From NCBI GenBank assembly GCA_904397865.1, contig CAJFOS010000006.1:1-64000 (forward strand): a stretch of DNA of 64,000 bases. Reading direction: 5' to 3'. Each line of letters begins with the position of its first letter. Position 1 is the stretch's first letter. Made by a program: the position numbers and the translations under genes. The DNA is from Candidatus Allochristensenella caecavium (GTDB lineage: Bacteria > Bacillota > Clostridia > Christensenellales > QAND01). This document shows, in pieces, positions 33,601 through 43,874 of this stretch. The notes under the pieces were generated by a model. It did not search any database. It had not been told where the DNA came from and saw nothing but the letters and a program-made list of their open reading frames with translations.

Positions 33601-34135
33601 CATCCACCGTTTCCACGCGTGCATAGCCAGCCCGCTCCAGCGCTTCCGCCAAATCCAATAGGTCAAGCTGTTCCCCCGTCTGCAGCGTAAATCCATTGCT
33701 GGCAAACGTCTGCACCGGCAGCAGGCGCGCACGCGCGGCATCCACCGAAGCGACGACAACGCCCGGCGTATCACCGCACAGCGCATCCAACGCAGCGGCA
33801 CGTAAGCCCTGGTTTTGTTTGTCCTGTACGCGCGCCTTGCTTAAATGCACCGTGCGCATCGGCAGCAAATGCACATCCTCGCCCAGTGTCCCTTCCAGGG
33901 CTGCATACAATTTTTGTGCGGCAAAGTCGCTGGCGCATACGATAAGCATGCTGCGCCGGACCTGTTCAAACAAAGCGGCCAGCAACGGCGCCTTGCCATT
34001 TTCCGGCATGCCAAAAAGCGGGAGAGTCTGCGCACCCCCCCGTATCTCGCGCAACAGGCGCTTATACATCCCGCTTTGCGTCAAAGGCGCAAACACTGCC
34101 TCATGGCAGGCCGCGCGCAGTTGTTCCATCTGCAT
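30665..34135 (-). CDS. mfd: Transcription-repair coupling factor
   Basis: Mfd displaces RNA polymerase stalled at DNA damage and recruits UvrA. The 1156-residue protein has the UvrB-like N-terminal region (including YGQFAVRGGIVDVFLPN), the RNAP-interacting domain (HDIHGIGIYRGLKTIEVEG), and a RecG-like helicase: Walker A DVGYGKTEVAMRAAF, the DEEQ box VDEEQRFGVGHKE, TATPIPRTM, then QLRGRVGRS and a C-terminal TRCF domain. Length is typical. Two ATGs (34133-34135 and 34127-34129) are possible with AGGTGA upstream. It follows pth by 9 bases, as in the Bacillus pth-mfd neighbourhood. Confidence 0.97.
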   Translation of the reverse strand: MQMEQLRAACHEAVFAPLTQSGMYKRLLREIRGGAQTLPLFGMPENGKAPLLAALFEQVRRSMLIVCASDFAAQKLYAALEGTLGEDVHLLPMRTVHLSKARVQDKQNQGLRAAALDALCGDTPGVVVASVDAARARLLPVQTFASNGFTLQTGEQLDLLDLAEALERAGYARVETVDAYGQFAVRGGIVDVFLPNANAYRIDFFGDEIDSIRLLDPLSQRSSDAVEQCRICPAIEMPLNARQAKHALDAINRAHRGAQGETLVRLNNLYLAIEQGDYSTAYEVASLFLPTVTAADYLPAGGLLCLDEPMRLGDAAQSTDTDIATAVRDLAQKGEEPRGWDKHLAPYAMFKAPEEVCTLRFSALMRGGTDSFYFAMRPAQPFHGRMDLLCEDLLARKRQGWRTLLVLQNEKRCESLFQSLQDRDVPCTLQYEISQPPEKGQTLITRAPLGAGFEMQEEQYLVLSEAEIFRNQSVQRAQKKGTRVAAPALELKEGDYAVHDIHGIGIYRGLKTIEVEGRPKDFMMMEYKGGDKLYIPAEQMGRVQKYIGSDDAAPKVSKMGGQEWDRTKKKVSSSVKKLAQDLVAIYAARQALKGYAFSPDTVWQQEFEQAFAFEETEGQLQSVEEIKRDMESPRIMDRLLCGDVGYGKTEVAMRAAFKCVMDAKQVMVLVPTTVLAQQHYATMSARFEGYPIEVEVLSRFKSKKEQEEILDKFAQGHIDVLIGTHRLLAKDVKPHDLGLLIVDEEQRFGVGHKETIKDIKRTVDVLTMTATPIPRTMEMSLVGIRDMSVIHTPPTERVAIHTAVCEYDDELVKEAITRELARGGQAYILYNQVQKMERFVEHLEQLVPQARFAMAHGQMHEATLEKAMLSFYEGETDVLVCSTIIESGLDIPTANTMIIIDADRLGLAQLYQLRGRVGRSTRTAYCYLTYQPQRALSETAEKRLQAIREFTELGSGFRIAMRDLEIRGAGNLLGPEQHGQMHNVGYDTYCRLLADAIRQARGEEVEQVVETTVDVPLTAHIPASFIPSREQKVQAYRRIADLADARQAQDMCRELQDRYGKVPQEVQDLVQIALLRAKAGAQGVQTVIIRDGLTRIRFAPQAHPDPQALLKAMQAFGPGAQMVRGDVPGMVLRMPKASARVMMEKTLAFFQSIPAG

Positions 34136-34144
34136 TCACCTATT

Positions 34145-34732
34145 TCATTCTTGCTTATTTGCTTCGTGCGGCTCTTTTCCATTGAGCTGCTGGGCCGCCT
34201 CCACGCCGTGTTCCACCAGACAAACCGTTGCCCGGGCCGCCCGCTCAACGCCTTCTACGAACCGTTCCCAGTCCTCGCCTGTCGGTTTGCCCAGCACATG
34301 GTCCACCAAGTCCCATTGCGGCGGCTTGGCCCCCACGCCAATACGCACGCGCGGAAATGCGGTCTCCCCCAAGTGCGCGACGATATCGCGCATGCCATTG
34401 TGCGTGCCCGGGCCGCCCTTGGCGCGCACGCGAACGATGCCAACCGGCAAATCGATATCGTCATACAGGACGACGATGTCCGCTAATTCCACCTTATAGT
34501 ACGCGGCAAAATCCAACACGCATGACCCGCTGTTGTTCATAAATGTCTGCGGTTTAATCAACAGCGTCTTTTCATTGCCGATATGCGTCTGCGCCACCAG
34601 TGCGCCGCGCTTTTGCTGCTGCACTTCCGTACGCAGCAGCGCTGCCAGTGCATCCAGCGCCATAAACCCCGCATTGTGCCGGGTTTGTGCATACTGTACG
34701 CCCGGGTTTCCCAATCCAAAAATCAGCTTCAT
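34145..34732 (-). CDS. pth: Peptidyl-tRNA hydrolase
   Basis: Pth frees tRNA from peptidyl-tRNA released prematurely by ribosomes. The 195-residue protein starts MKLIFGLGNPGVQYAQTRHN with the catalytic His in TRHNAGF, followed by LLIKPQTFMNNSG, VVLYDDIDLPVG and GGPGTHNGMRDI, all family signatures. Its ATG is one base beyond the glmU stop codon, so translation is probably coupled. In B. subtilis this gene is spoVC in the same neighbourhood. Confidence 0.97.
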   Translation of the reverse strand: MKLIFGLGNPGVQYAQTRHNAGFMALDALAALLRTEVQQQKRGALVAQTHIGNEKTLLIKPQTFMNNSGSCVLDFAAYYKVELADIVVLYDDIDLPVGIVRVRAKGGPGTHNGMRDIVAHLGETAFPRVRIGVGAKPPQWDLVDHVLGKPTGEDWERFVEGVERAARATVCLVEHGVEAAQQLNGKEPHEANKQE

Positions 34733-34733
34733 G

Positions 34734-36107
34734 CTATTTTAACCGTCCCTGCTCACGGCGCCGTTTGGCCCATTTTTCTTTAATATCCGCGTGTGCACGG
34801 CCGATGCAGAGTGAATCGCCCGGCACCTCGCCTACCACCGTGCTGCCTGCAGCTACATAGGCGCCATCGCCGATTTCCGCCGGTGCAATGAGGTTGACAT
34901 TGCAACCAACAAAGCAGTGGTTTCCCACGTGTGTTTGCTGTTTGACCTTGCCGTCGTAATTGACAAAAATCGTACCACACGCGATATTGCAATCCGTACC
35001 AATTGTGCCGTCTCCGGCATAGGTCAGGTGCGGCAGCTTGCTGCGGTCTCCGACCTGCATGTTTTTCAGTTCCACAAAATCGCCAATCTTGCATGCATTG
35101 CCCACCACGCTGCCCGGACGCAGATATGCATACGGCCCAATGTGCGTTTCCCGGCCAACTCTGGCCTGGATGAGCACGCTGTTCTGCACATCCGTCCCAT
35201 CGCCGATTTGGCTGTCTATGATGCGGCAGCCCTGCAAAATGGCGCAGTCCTCCCCGATAATGGTGTGTCCCTGCAGAATAACGCCCGGATAAATCACGCT
35301 GTCGCGACCAATTTGCACATCCTCTTCGATATAAGTGTGCGCTGGGTCAATCAGCGTCACCCCCGCCTGCATCCAGCGTTCGTTTACCCGGCGGCGGACG
35401 GCCTCTTCCGCCTGGGCCAGCTGCGCACGGTTGTTCACACCCAGGCAGGTTTCCTCTTCCGCTACCACCGCGCCAATCGCCTCGCCCTTTTGCGCCAGCA
35501 GGCCGATGCAGTCCGTCAGATAGTATTCACCCTGCGCATTGTCACACGTCAGTGCATCCAGGCATGCCAGCAGCGCTTTGGCCTCAAATACATACACCGA
35601 TGCATTGACCTCCCGGATATTCCGCTGCGCCTGCGTCGCGTCCTTGTGTTCGACAATGCCGCATACATTACCAGTCGCATCGCGCAAAATTCGCCCGTAT
35701 CCCGTCGGGTCAGCAGCCACGCTGCTCAGCAGCGCCGCCTTTTTCCCCTGCGCCTGCTGCACCAGCGCGTCGATTGTTTCACGCGTCAATAAAGGCATGT
35801 CGCCTGCCAACACCAGCACCAGTCCCTCATGCTGGGTCAGATACTCGCGTGCCATCATCACCGCATGGCCGGTCCCTTTCTGTTCCTCCTGCACGACAAA
35901 GCGGGCACGGCTGCCGACGTGTTCTTCCACCGCCTGTCGGCCGTGACCGACAATGACCACCGGTTTCGGCCCCTGTGGGCAGACGTCCAGCACGCGGTCA
36001 ATCATCGCCTTTCCCGCCACTGCATGGAGCACCTTAGGCCTCTTACTGTTCATACGCGTCCCCTCGCCGGCCGCCATAATCAATGAAAGACAGGATTCTG
36101 TTTGCAT
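34734..36107 (-). CDS. glmU: Bifunctional UDP-GlcNAc pyrophosphorylase/GlcN-1-P acetyltransferase
   Basis: GlmU makes UDP-GlcNAc, the precursor of peptidoglycan. The 457-residue protein has the uridyltransferase domain (LIMAAGEGTRMNSKRPKVLH at about 9-28; GKAMIDRV; GTGHAVMMA) and a C-terminal left-handed beta-helix of hexapeptide repeats (about 255-440, e.g. IGEDCAILQGCRIID) carrying the acetyltransferase activity. Length is typical. The ATG follows AAGGAGAGCATC. It heads glmU-pth-mfd and diverges from murC, another wall-precursor gene. Confidence 0.97.
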   Translation of the reverse strand: MQTESCLSLIMAAGEGTRMNSKRPKVLHAVAGKAMIDRVLDVCPQGPKPVVIVGHGRQAVEEHVGSRARFVVQEEQKGTGHAVMMAREYLTQHEGLVLVLAGDMPLLTRETIDALVQQAQGKKAALLSSVAADPTGYGRILRDATGNVCGIVEHKDATQAQRNIREVNASVYVFEAKALLACLDALTCDNAQGEYYLTDCIGLLAQKGEAIGAVVAEEETCLGVNNRAQLAQAEEAVRRRVNERWMQAGVTLIDPAHTYIEEDVQIGRDSVIYPGVILQGHTIIGEDCAILQGCRIIDSQIGDGTDVQNSVLIQARVGRETHIGPYAYLRPGSVVGNACKIGDFVELKNMQVGDRSKLPHLTYAGDGTIGTDCNIACGTIFVNYDGKVKQQTHVGNHCFVGCNVNLIAPAEIGDGAYVAAGSTVVGEVPGDSLCIGRAHADIKEKWAKRRREQGRLK

Positions 36108-36121
36108 GATGCTCTCCTTAT

Positions 36122-36142
36122 TGACACACTTGTGCGTGTCCG
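36122..36142 (-). promoter_or_regulatory. Hairpin in the glmU leader next to its ribosome site
   Basis: On the minus strand GACACGC-ACAA-GTGTGTC, a 7-bp stem with one G-U pair, directly upstream of AATAAGGAGAG. It leaves the ribosome site accessible as drawn; it may act as an mRNA stabiliser. Confidence 0.35.
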
Positions 36143-36157
36143 TTCATAGGTTGTTTT

Positions 36158-36187
36158 ATTGTATGCCTGTGCGCGAGCCGCTGTCAA
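36158..36187 (-). promoter_or_regulatory. Promoter of glmU-pth-mfd
   Basis: Minus strand TTGACA (36182-36187), 18-base spacer, TACAAT (36158-36163). Confidence 0.7.
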
Positions 36188-36208
36188 GCAAACAGTCTGC
36201 TCGCCGAG

Positions 36209-36237
36209 TTGCCAAAGCCCCCGGGTGCGCGTATAAT
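36209..36237 (+). promoter_or_regulatory. Promoter of murC
   Basis: Plus strand TTGCCA (36209-36214), 17-base spacer, perfect TATAAT (36232-36237). It lies back to back with the glmU promoter. Confidence 0.75.
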
Positions 36238-36267
36238 AGGAACGCATGAAAGGTGTGTGAGAAATAG

Positions 36268-37671
36268 ATGGCCAAATCCATCGATATTCAGGACTTTCGC
36301 GGAAAACACGTACATATCATCGGCATCATGGGCGCCAGTCTGTGCGGCTTGGCCGATTTGCTCAAAGAACAAGGCTACCAGGTCACCGGTTCGGACATGA
36401 AGGAGACCATTTTCACCCCCTTTGTCCAACATACCGGTATTCCTTATACCATTGGCCACAAGGCCGAAAATGTCCAAGATGCGGACCTGGTCGTTTACAG
36501 CGCGGCGGTCCCTTCCACCAATGTGGAATTGGCCTATGCAGTGGAACACGGCATCCCCACTATGGGGCGGGCGGAATTATTGGGCCAGCTGATGAAACAG
36601 CATCCCGTCGCCATCGGCGTTTCGGGTTGCCATGGCAAAACCACCATCACTTCCCTGATTGGTCTGATGCTGCTCAAGGGCGGAATGGACCCCACGATTC
36701 ACGTCGGCGGTGTGCTGGATTATCTGGATGCCGGCGGTACGCGTCTGGGCAAAGGCGACGCCATGGTCGTGGAATCCTGTGAATATCGCGATAGCTTTCT
36801 GCAATTTTATCCCACCATTGCCATCGTCAACAATATCGACGATGACCATCCCGATTATTTTGCTTCCATCGACCAAGCGGCGGAATCCTATGCCAAATTC
36901 GTCGCGCGGCTGCCGGAAGGCGGATTGGTGTTCGGCTGTGCGGATGACCCGCGTGTCGTGGCGCTGATGCAATCCTGTGGTCATCCGTGCATTTCCTATG
37001 GCCTGACAGAACAGGCGGACTGGACAGCTACGGACATCACCTACGACGAACACGGCTTCTCCACCTTTACGCCGGTCCACAACGGGCAAAAACTCGATTC
37101 CATCCATCTGGGACTTCCGGGGGCGTATAATATTTCCAATGCCCTGTGCGCGATGGCGGTCGCTACCCACCTGGGCGTTTCTATGCAGGCCGTCGAAGAA
37201 GCCTGCGCCACCTACCATGCGGCCGAACGGCGTTTTGAATTCCACGGCCAGGTGGACGGTGTAAATGTCTATCACGATTTTGCACATCACCCCACTGCCG
37301 TCAAGGCCTGCATGCAAGCTGCGCAGATGATTCCTCACCGCAAGCTGTGGGTGGTATTCCAATGCAATTCCTTCTCTCGGGCCCATCAGTTCTTTGACCG
37401 CTTTGTTGAAGCATTTGACCCGGCGGATTGCACCATCATTTCGCAGATTTTTCCCGGCCGCGAAAAGGACACCGGCCTGGTCAACGGGCAACAGATGTCC
37501 GACGCTATCCGAGCGCGCGGCAAGGAGAGTTATTATATCCCTACCTTCCCGGAAATCGGGGCATTTTTGCGCCGGCACTGGCAGGCGGGCGACCTGGTGC
37601 TTATGGTCGGCAGCGGCGATATCGACCAGCACGTTTGGGAAGTAATGGGCGAGGCAGCGCCACGCGGCTGA
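36268..37671 (+). CDS. murC: UDP-N-acetylmuramate--L-alanine ligase (MurC-like Mur ligase)
   Basis: MurC adds L-Ala to UDP-MurNAc, the first peptide step of wall synthesis. The 467-residue protein has the three Mur ligase domains: a UDP-binding N-domain (HIIGIMGASLCGLADLLKEQ), the ATP loop VSGCHGKTTITSL, the central VNNIDDDHPDYF, and the C-domain with HDFAHHPTAVKA and VVFQCNSFSRAHQFF. The Gly-rich UDP loop differs from the usual GIGGxGMSGLA, and the acidic motif reads ESCEYRDSFLQF instead of the common EADESDGSFL, so this is a divergent MurC; a Mpl-like or paralogous role cannot be excluded. It lies alone on the plus strand, diverging from glmU. Confidence 0.8.
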   Translation: MAKSIDIQDFRGKHVHIIGIMGASLCGLADLLKEQGYQVTGSDMKETIFTPFVQHTGIPYTIGHKAENVQDADLVVYSAAVPSTNVELAYAVEHGIPTMGRAELLGQLMKQHPVAIGVSGCHGKTTITSLIGLMLLKGGMDPTIHVGGVLDYLDAGGTRLGKGDAMVVESCEYRDSFLQFYPTIAIVNNIDDDHPDYFASIDQAAESYAKFVARLPEGGLVFGCADDPRVVALMQSCGHPCISYGLTEQADWTATDITYDEHGFSTFTPVHNGQKLDSIHLGLPGAYNISNALCAMAVATHLGVSMQAVEEACATYHAAERRFEFHGQVDGVNVYHDFAHHPTAVKACMQAAQMIPHRKLWVVFQCNSFSRAHQFFDRFVEAFDPADCTIISQIFPGREKDTGLVNGQQMSDAIRARGKESYYIPTFPEIGAFLRRHWQAGDLVLMVGSGDIDQHVWEVMGEAAPRG

Positions 37672-37737
37672 ATGGGATTGTTCAAATATTCCATATTTAG
37701 ATTATATAAAAAGGCTGGATTTTTTGACAAATAAGAG

Positions 37738-37743
37738 TATAAT
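37738..37743 (+). promoter_or_regulatory. Candidate -10 of the atp operon promoter
   Basis: A perfect TATAAT lies about 45 bases before the first gene of the atp cluster. A TTGACA at 37724-37729 is only eight bases upstream, too close to be its -35, and no good hexamer lies 17 bases away, so the promoter assignment is tentative. Confidence 0.35.
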
Positions 37744-37788
37744 CCTAGCAGAACCGAAACGTGTGTATGAGAAAGGATGTGCGGTTCC

Positions 37789-38040
37789 ATGACGTTTGGG
37801 CAGGTTTCCGTTGGTTTCCTGGCTGGATTGTGTACCGGCGCCGCGCAGTTCTATTTGGCCACCTGTCTGGTTCATCTCCTGCGGAAAAGCGCATGGCTCA
37901 TCGTGTTGAAGATGTTGATTTATGCGGGTGTTCTGACAGGAATGGTCTTTTTATCCGTCGGCCATTTGGTCGGATGTATGGTCGGTATTTTAATGGTGCT
38001 ATTCCTGGGTGCTTTGCATCTGTATCGGCATACCAAATAG
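37789..38040 (+). CDS. Small membrane protein at the head of the atp operon (AtpI/AtpR-like)
   Basis: An 83-residue protein with three predicted membrane helices (about 6-28, 35-58, 60-78) and basic ends. Position directly before atpB, size and topology fit the poorly conserved AtpI or AtpR proteins that assist assembly of the c ring or Mg2+ supply, but the sequence match is not convincing by eye. ATG at 37789 is preferred over ATG at 37777 because AAAGG lies too close to the latter. Confidence 0.55.
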   Translation: MTFGQVSVGFLAGLCTGAAQFYLATCLVHLLRKSAWLIVLKMLIYAGVLTGMVFLSVGHLVGCMVGILMVLFLGALHLYRHTK

Positions 38041-38231
38041 AGGGACGGGAACATAGAAACGCCTGTTCGTTTCGCTATATTGTCTACTTCCCGTTAAGCG
38101 GTCGTACTGTTTGCAAAGGCGCACGGCATTTGGCATGTCAGCATCATTGCATTTGGGCGGCCGTTGATTTTGTTATTATCCATCTTGGGCAACCAAGTGG
38201 TTCAATCTTTGAGAAACGCTGGTGATTCGCC

Positions 38232-39065
38232 ATGGGAAAACTTCGCAATGGTTTGCATAAGGCAGGTGTCAAACTCGTCCGTATCTGGCAGAAATGGCTG
38301 AAGGGATTTTTAATTGCCATTTGGCCGTATCTGGCCATTGCGGCGGTCTTCGGCGTCGTTTGTGCGGTGATGACAAGCGGGCAGTCCAGTTCGCTTGAAC
38401 TGAGCATCGATATCGCCCAGGTGACGCTGCCGGGCATCGGCGCTGTGCCGCTGCCGATTGTTATCAGCGCAGGCATTCTTCTGTTTTGCGTCGCTTTTCT
38501 TCTTTTTTTCAACTGTTATTATTTGAAAAGGCGCATGCGCGAAACACCGCATGGCCTGCAAAACCTCATTGAGTTGCTTGTCACTTCCTTGGACAAGATG
38601 ACACAGAACCGTGTGGGTCAGAAAATCGGTGCCGGCCTTTCGCCGTATTTATTGGCGTTGGGTGCGTATATCGCACTGGGCAGCCTGATTGAGCTGTTTG
38701 GCATCCAGGCCATGACGGCGGACTTGAACACCACACTGGCTCTTGGCTTGTGCACGTTTATCATGATTAACGTCACGGCTGTGCGTTACCGCGGCGTACG
38801 CGGACGCATCCGTTATTACGGCCAGCCGATGAAACTGGTCGCCCCGTTTAAGCTGCTCAGTGACATCTGTACGCCGATTTCCCTGGCCTGCCGGCTTTAC
38901 GGCAACATTTTGGCCGGTGCGATTGTCATGGAACTGCTTTATTATGTAACGCCGATTTTGATTCCCGGCATCATGTCGCTGTATTTCAACCTGTTTCATG
39001 CCGGTATTCAGGTGTATATTTTCATGTATCTTTCGCTCTCCTTTATCGGGGAAGCGTTGGAATAA
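38232..39065 (+). CDS. atpB: ATP synthase F0 subunit a
   Basis: Subunit a provides the half-channels for ions at the c ring. The 277-residue protein has a signal-like N-terminal helix (about 25-45) and five further helices. The essential arginine lies in [17 protein letters not shown], matching the family motif with SLxxRLxGN. The C-terminal helix [22 protein letters not shown] is also typical. The ribosome site is weak (GGTGA), and 191 bases without a gene separate it from the small membrane protein before it. Confidence 0.95.
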   Translation: MGKLRNGLHKAGVKLVRIWQKWLKGFLIAIWPYLAIAAVFGVVCAVMTSGQSSSLELSIDIAQVTLPGIGAVPLPIVISAGILLFCVAFLLFFNCYYLKRRMRETPHGLQNLIELLVTSLDKMTQNRVGQKIGAGLSPYLLALGAYIALGSLIELFGIQAMTADLNTTLALGLCTFIMINVTAVRYRGVRGRIRYYGQPMKLVAPFKLLSDICTPISLACRLYGNILAGAIVMELLYYVTPILIPGIMSLYFNLFHAGIQVYIFMYLSLSFIGEALE

Positions 39066-39115
39066 ATAACAAACTTGTTCATTCATTTTATTTCTGCAAT
39101 AGGAGGATGGAAAAA

Positions 39116-39355
39116 ATGGGTACGATTGGATTGATTGCCATTGGCGCAGGCATCGCCGTATTGGCGGGTTTGGGAGCCGGGCTCGGTATGGGCATTGCCA
39201 CAGGCAAGGCGGTTGAGGCTGTAGGCCGTCAGCCGGAAGCGACGACAAAAATCAACAGCGTTTTGTTGATGGGGTTGGTGTTGGCCGAATCCACCGCGAT
39301 TTACGGCTTTGTTATCTCGCTTCTTATCATCTTCATTCTGGGCGGCGCTGCATAA
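39116..39355 (+). CDS. atpE: ATP synthase F0 subunit c
   Basis: The rotor-ring subunit. From ATG at 39116 (nine bases after AGGAGG; the earlier ATG at 39107 touches the ribosome site) it has 79 residues forming two helices joined by the loop GRQPEAT. The ion-binding carboxylate is the Glu in [11 protein letters not shown]. The Glu-Ser-Thr and Tyr of known Na+-binding c subunits are present, but the Gln of their first helix is replaced ([13 protein letters not shown]), so the coupling ion is uncertain. Confidence 0.95.
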   Translation: MGTIGLIAIGAGIAVLAGLGAGLGMGIATGKAVEAVGRQPEATTKINSVLLMGLVLAESTAIYGFVISLLIIFILGGAA

Positions 39356-39394
39356 AAACATTCGGTTTGCCTCAAACGGAAAGGATGACGGAGT

Positions 39395-39874
39395 ATGAGT
39401 ATCTCGTTTTGGAACATCGGCTGGCATATGCTTTCCATTTTGCTACTGATGCTTTTGTTCAAACGGTATCTGTTCAAACCTGTTCGCGCCTTTATGGAAA
39501 AACGGGCCGCGCAGTTTGCACAGGAACGTGAACAGATTCACACCCAGCAGGTGCAGATTGCCGACGAACAAAAGCAAATCGCACTCGAACACCGCACCAT
39601 GCAGCAGCAAGCTTCGGACCTGATGGCCAAAAGCCAACAGGAAAGCAAAGTACAGGCGCAGCAGATTGTCGAAGCCGCCCAGCAAGAGGCACGCGGCATT
39701 TTGAACAATGCGCAGAAACAATCCGAAGCGATGCATGACCAGGCGCTGCAACAGGCACAAAAGGAATTGACCACGCTTTCCGTGCAGATTGCCGGACGCG
39801 TATTGGAGCGGGAAGTCAAACCGGAAGACCATGCCCGCATGGTAGAGGAATTCCTCTCCGAGGTCAAACAATGA
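39395..39874 (+). CDS. atpF: ATP synthase F0 subunit b
   Basis: The peripheral-stalk subunit. The 159-residue protein has an N-terminal membrane helix (about 8-28) followed by a long charged, Gln-rich helix typical of the b dimer (e.g. REQIHTQQVQIADEQKQIAL). Length is standard, with no fused delta domain. Its TGA stop overlaps the next start as ATGA. Confidence 0.93.
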   Translation: MSISFWNIGWHMLSILLLMLLFKRYLFKPVRAFMEKRAAQFAQEREQIHTQQVQIADEQKQIALEHRTMQQQASDLMAKSQQESKVQAQQIVEAAQQEARGILNNAQKQSEAMHDQALQQAQKELTTLSVQIAGRVLEREVKPEDHARMVEEFLSEVKQ

Positions 39875-40089
39875 CGCCGGTACAGGTGCGCACCGCGTTT
39901 GCTTTGCAACCGGAACAGCGCGAACGATTGAAACAAAAGATGGAACAGGTCCTCGGGCAGGAGGTAACGCTTACCTGCACGGAAGACCCGTCGCTCCTTT
40001 GCGGCCTGGTCGTACAGGCGGGCGGCCGCATCTGGGACTTTAGCGCCAAGGAACAACTGGCGCAGATTCAAACGCTTTTAACCGCCTGA
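39871..40089 (+). CDS. atpH: ATP synthase delta subunit, C-terminal domain only
   Basis: Delta joins the b stalk to the top of F1. Normal bacterial delta has about 175-180 residues; this gene encodes only 72. The conserved C-terminal part is visible: LTCTEDPSLLCGLVVQAGGRIWD, with the family motif DPSLLGGLVVRVGD, then a closing amphipathic helix. The N-terminal six-helix bundle that binds the alpha subunits is missing. The ATG overlaps the atpF stop as ATGA, and the alpha start follows within 20 bases, so the small size is not caused by a misplaced start; no missing piece is visible in other frames of this short interval. Confidence 0.8.
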   Translation: MTPVQVRTAFALQPEQRERLKQKMEQVLGQEVTLTCTEDPSLLCGLVVQAGGRIWDFSAKEQLAQIQTLLTA

Positions 40090-40105
40090 AAGGAAGGTGA
40101 ATCCT

Positions 40106-41619
40106 TTGCAGGAATCCATCAGCATCGACCAGCTGCTGCGTCAGCGGCTGGAACAATATAAAGCCGAACCCGCCGTCTCTTCTTATGGGCATGTTCTGAG
40201 CGTCAGCGACGGCATCCTCTGGGCGGACGGACTGGAAGGGCTCCAATTATCCGAACTGGTTGCCTTGCCAAACAACGTATTTGGACTGGCGCTTTCCTTA
40301 GCGCCGGACCATAACGGCATCGCTTTGTTAAACGACGTATCCACCGTCGAAGAGGGCATGGAAGTACGCGGCACAGGCCGCGTGATTGAAGTCCCGCTCG
40401 ATGGGCTGGAAGGGCGTATCGTCGACCCTATCGGCCGCCCACTCGATGGCAAAGGGCCTATTGAAAGCCGCCGTAGCCGTCCGATTGAACAGCCTGCCCC
40501 CGCCATTATGGACCGCAGCGCAGTCGACCGGCCGCTGCACACCGGTTGGTTGGCTATTGACGCCATGGTGCCCATTGGCCGCGGGCAGCGCGAACTGATT
40601 ATCGGCGACCGGCAGACGGGCAAAACATCGCTTGCCGTCGACGCAATTATTAACCAGTGCGGGCGCAATGTACGCTGTTTTTATGTAGCTATCGGGCAAA
40701 AAATTTCCACTGTCAAACAAGTGGTGGACGAATTGGCTGCCCACGATGCCTTGTCCTACACCACCATCATCGCTGCTACGGCGGCCGACCCGGCCCCGCT
40801 GCAATACATCGCACCCTATGCTGGCTGCGCGATGGCGGAAGGCGTCATGTATGCCGGGGGCGATGCGTTGATTGTATATGACGATTTAAGCAAGCACGCC
40901 GTGGCCTATCGGACGATGTCCCTGTTGCTGCGCCGGGCCCCGGGCCGCGAAGCCTATCCGGGCGATGTTTTCTATCTGCATTCGCGCCTGCTGGAACGCT
41001 CCGCACAGTTGAGCGAGGAAAAAGGCCATGGTTCCATGACCGCCCTGCCGATTGTCGAAACGATGGCGGGGGATATTTCCGCTTATATCCCGACCAATGT
41101 GATTTCCATTACCGATGGCCAGATTTTTCTGGAAGAAGGTCTGTTTCACGCGGGTGTGCGTCCCGCGGTCAACGTCGGTCTGTCCGTCTCCCGTGTAGGT
41201 GGCTCCGCACAGACCAAAGCCATTCGCAAGGTGGCCAGTCAGCTGCGGTTGGAACTTTCCCAGTACAACGAAATGAAAATCTTCGCACAGTTTGGTTCGG
41301 ATTTAGACAGCGCTACCCAACAGCAGCTCGCCTATGGCGAACGGCTGATGCAGGTGCTTAAGCAGGGCCGTTATTCGCCCATGCCCGAAGAAGAACAGGC
41401 GGCTTTGCTCTTTGCCATGACCACCAAGGGATTGGTGCAGAATATGGAACAGACAACGGCCGTCCAGCAGGGCTTAGCCGCTTATCTGCGTACCCATGCG
41501 CCGCATATTCTGACGCAAATTCATCAGACCGGTGAACTTTCCCAGCAGACGGCAGAAGCCTTGACCTTGCAGGTGGAAAACTTTTTGACACAGCTGGCGG
41601 AACAGAAGGAGTCTTTGCA

Positions 41620-41623
<4 letters not shown>
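40106..41623 (+). CDS. atpA: ATP synthase F1 subunit alpha
   Basis: Non-catalytic nucleotide-binding subunit of F1. From a TTG start at 40106 (eight bases after AAGGAAGG) it has 505 residues; a GTG at 40097 overlaps the ribosome site. The N-terminal helix ISIDQLLRQRLEQYKAE, which in other bacteria binds delta, is kept. Walker A GDRQTGKTS (about 170), the conserved VGRGQRELIIGD, and VGLSVSRVGGSAQTKA in the C-terminal part are family marks. It is part of the contiguous atpBEFHAGDC set. Confidence 0.96.
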
Positions 41624-43871
<2,248 letters not shown>

Positions 43872-43874
43872 CCC

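Noticed and set aside
37724-37743. TTGACA followed by TATAAT before the atp operon
   Set aside because: Spacing is eight bases, far too short for a single promoter; only the -10 is kept as a tentative feature.
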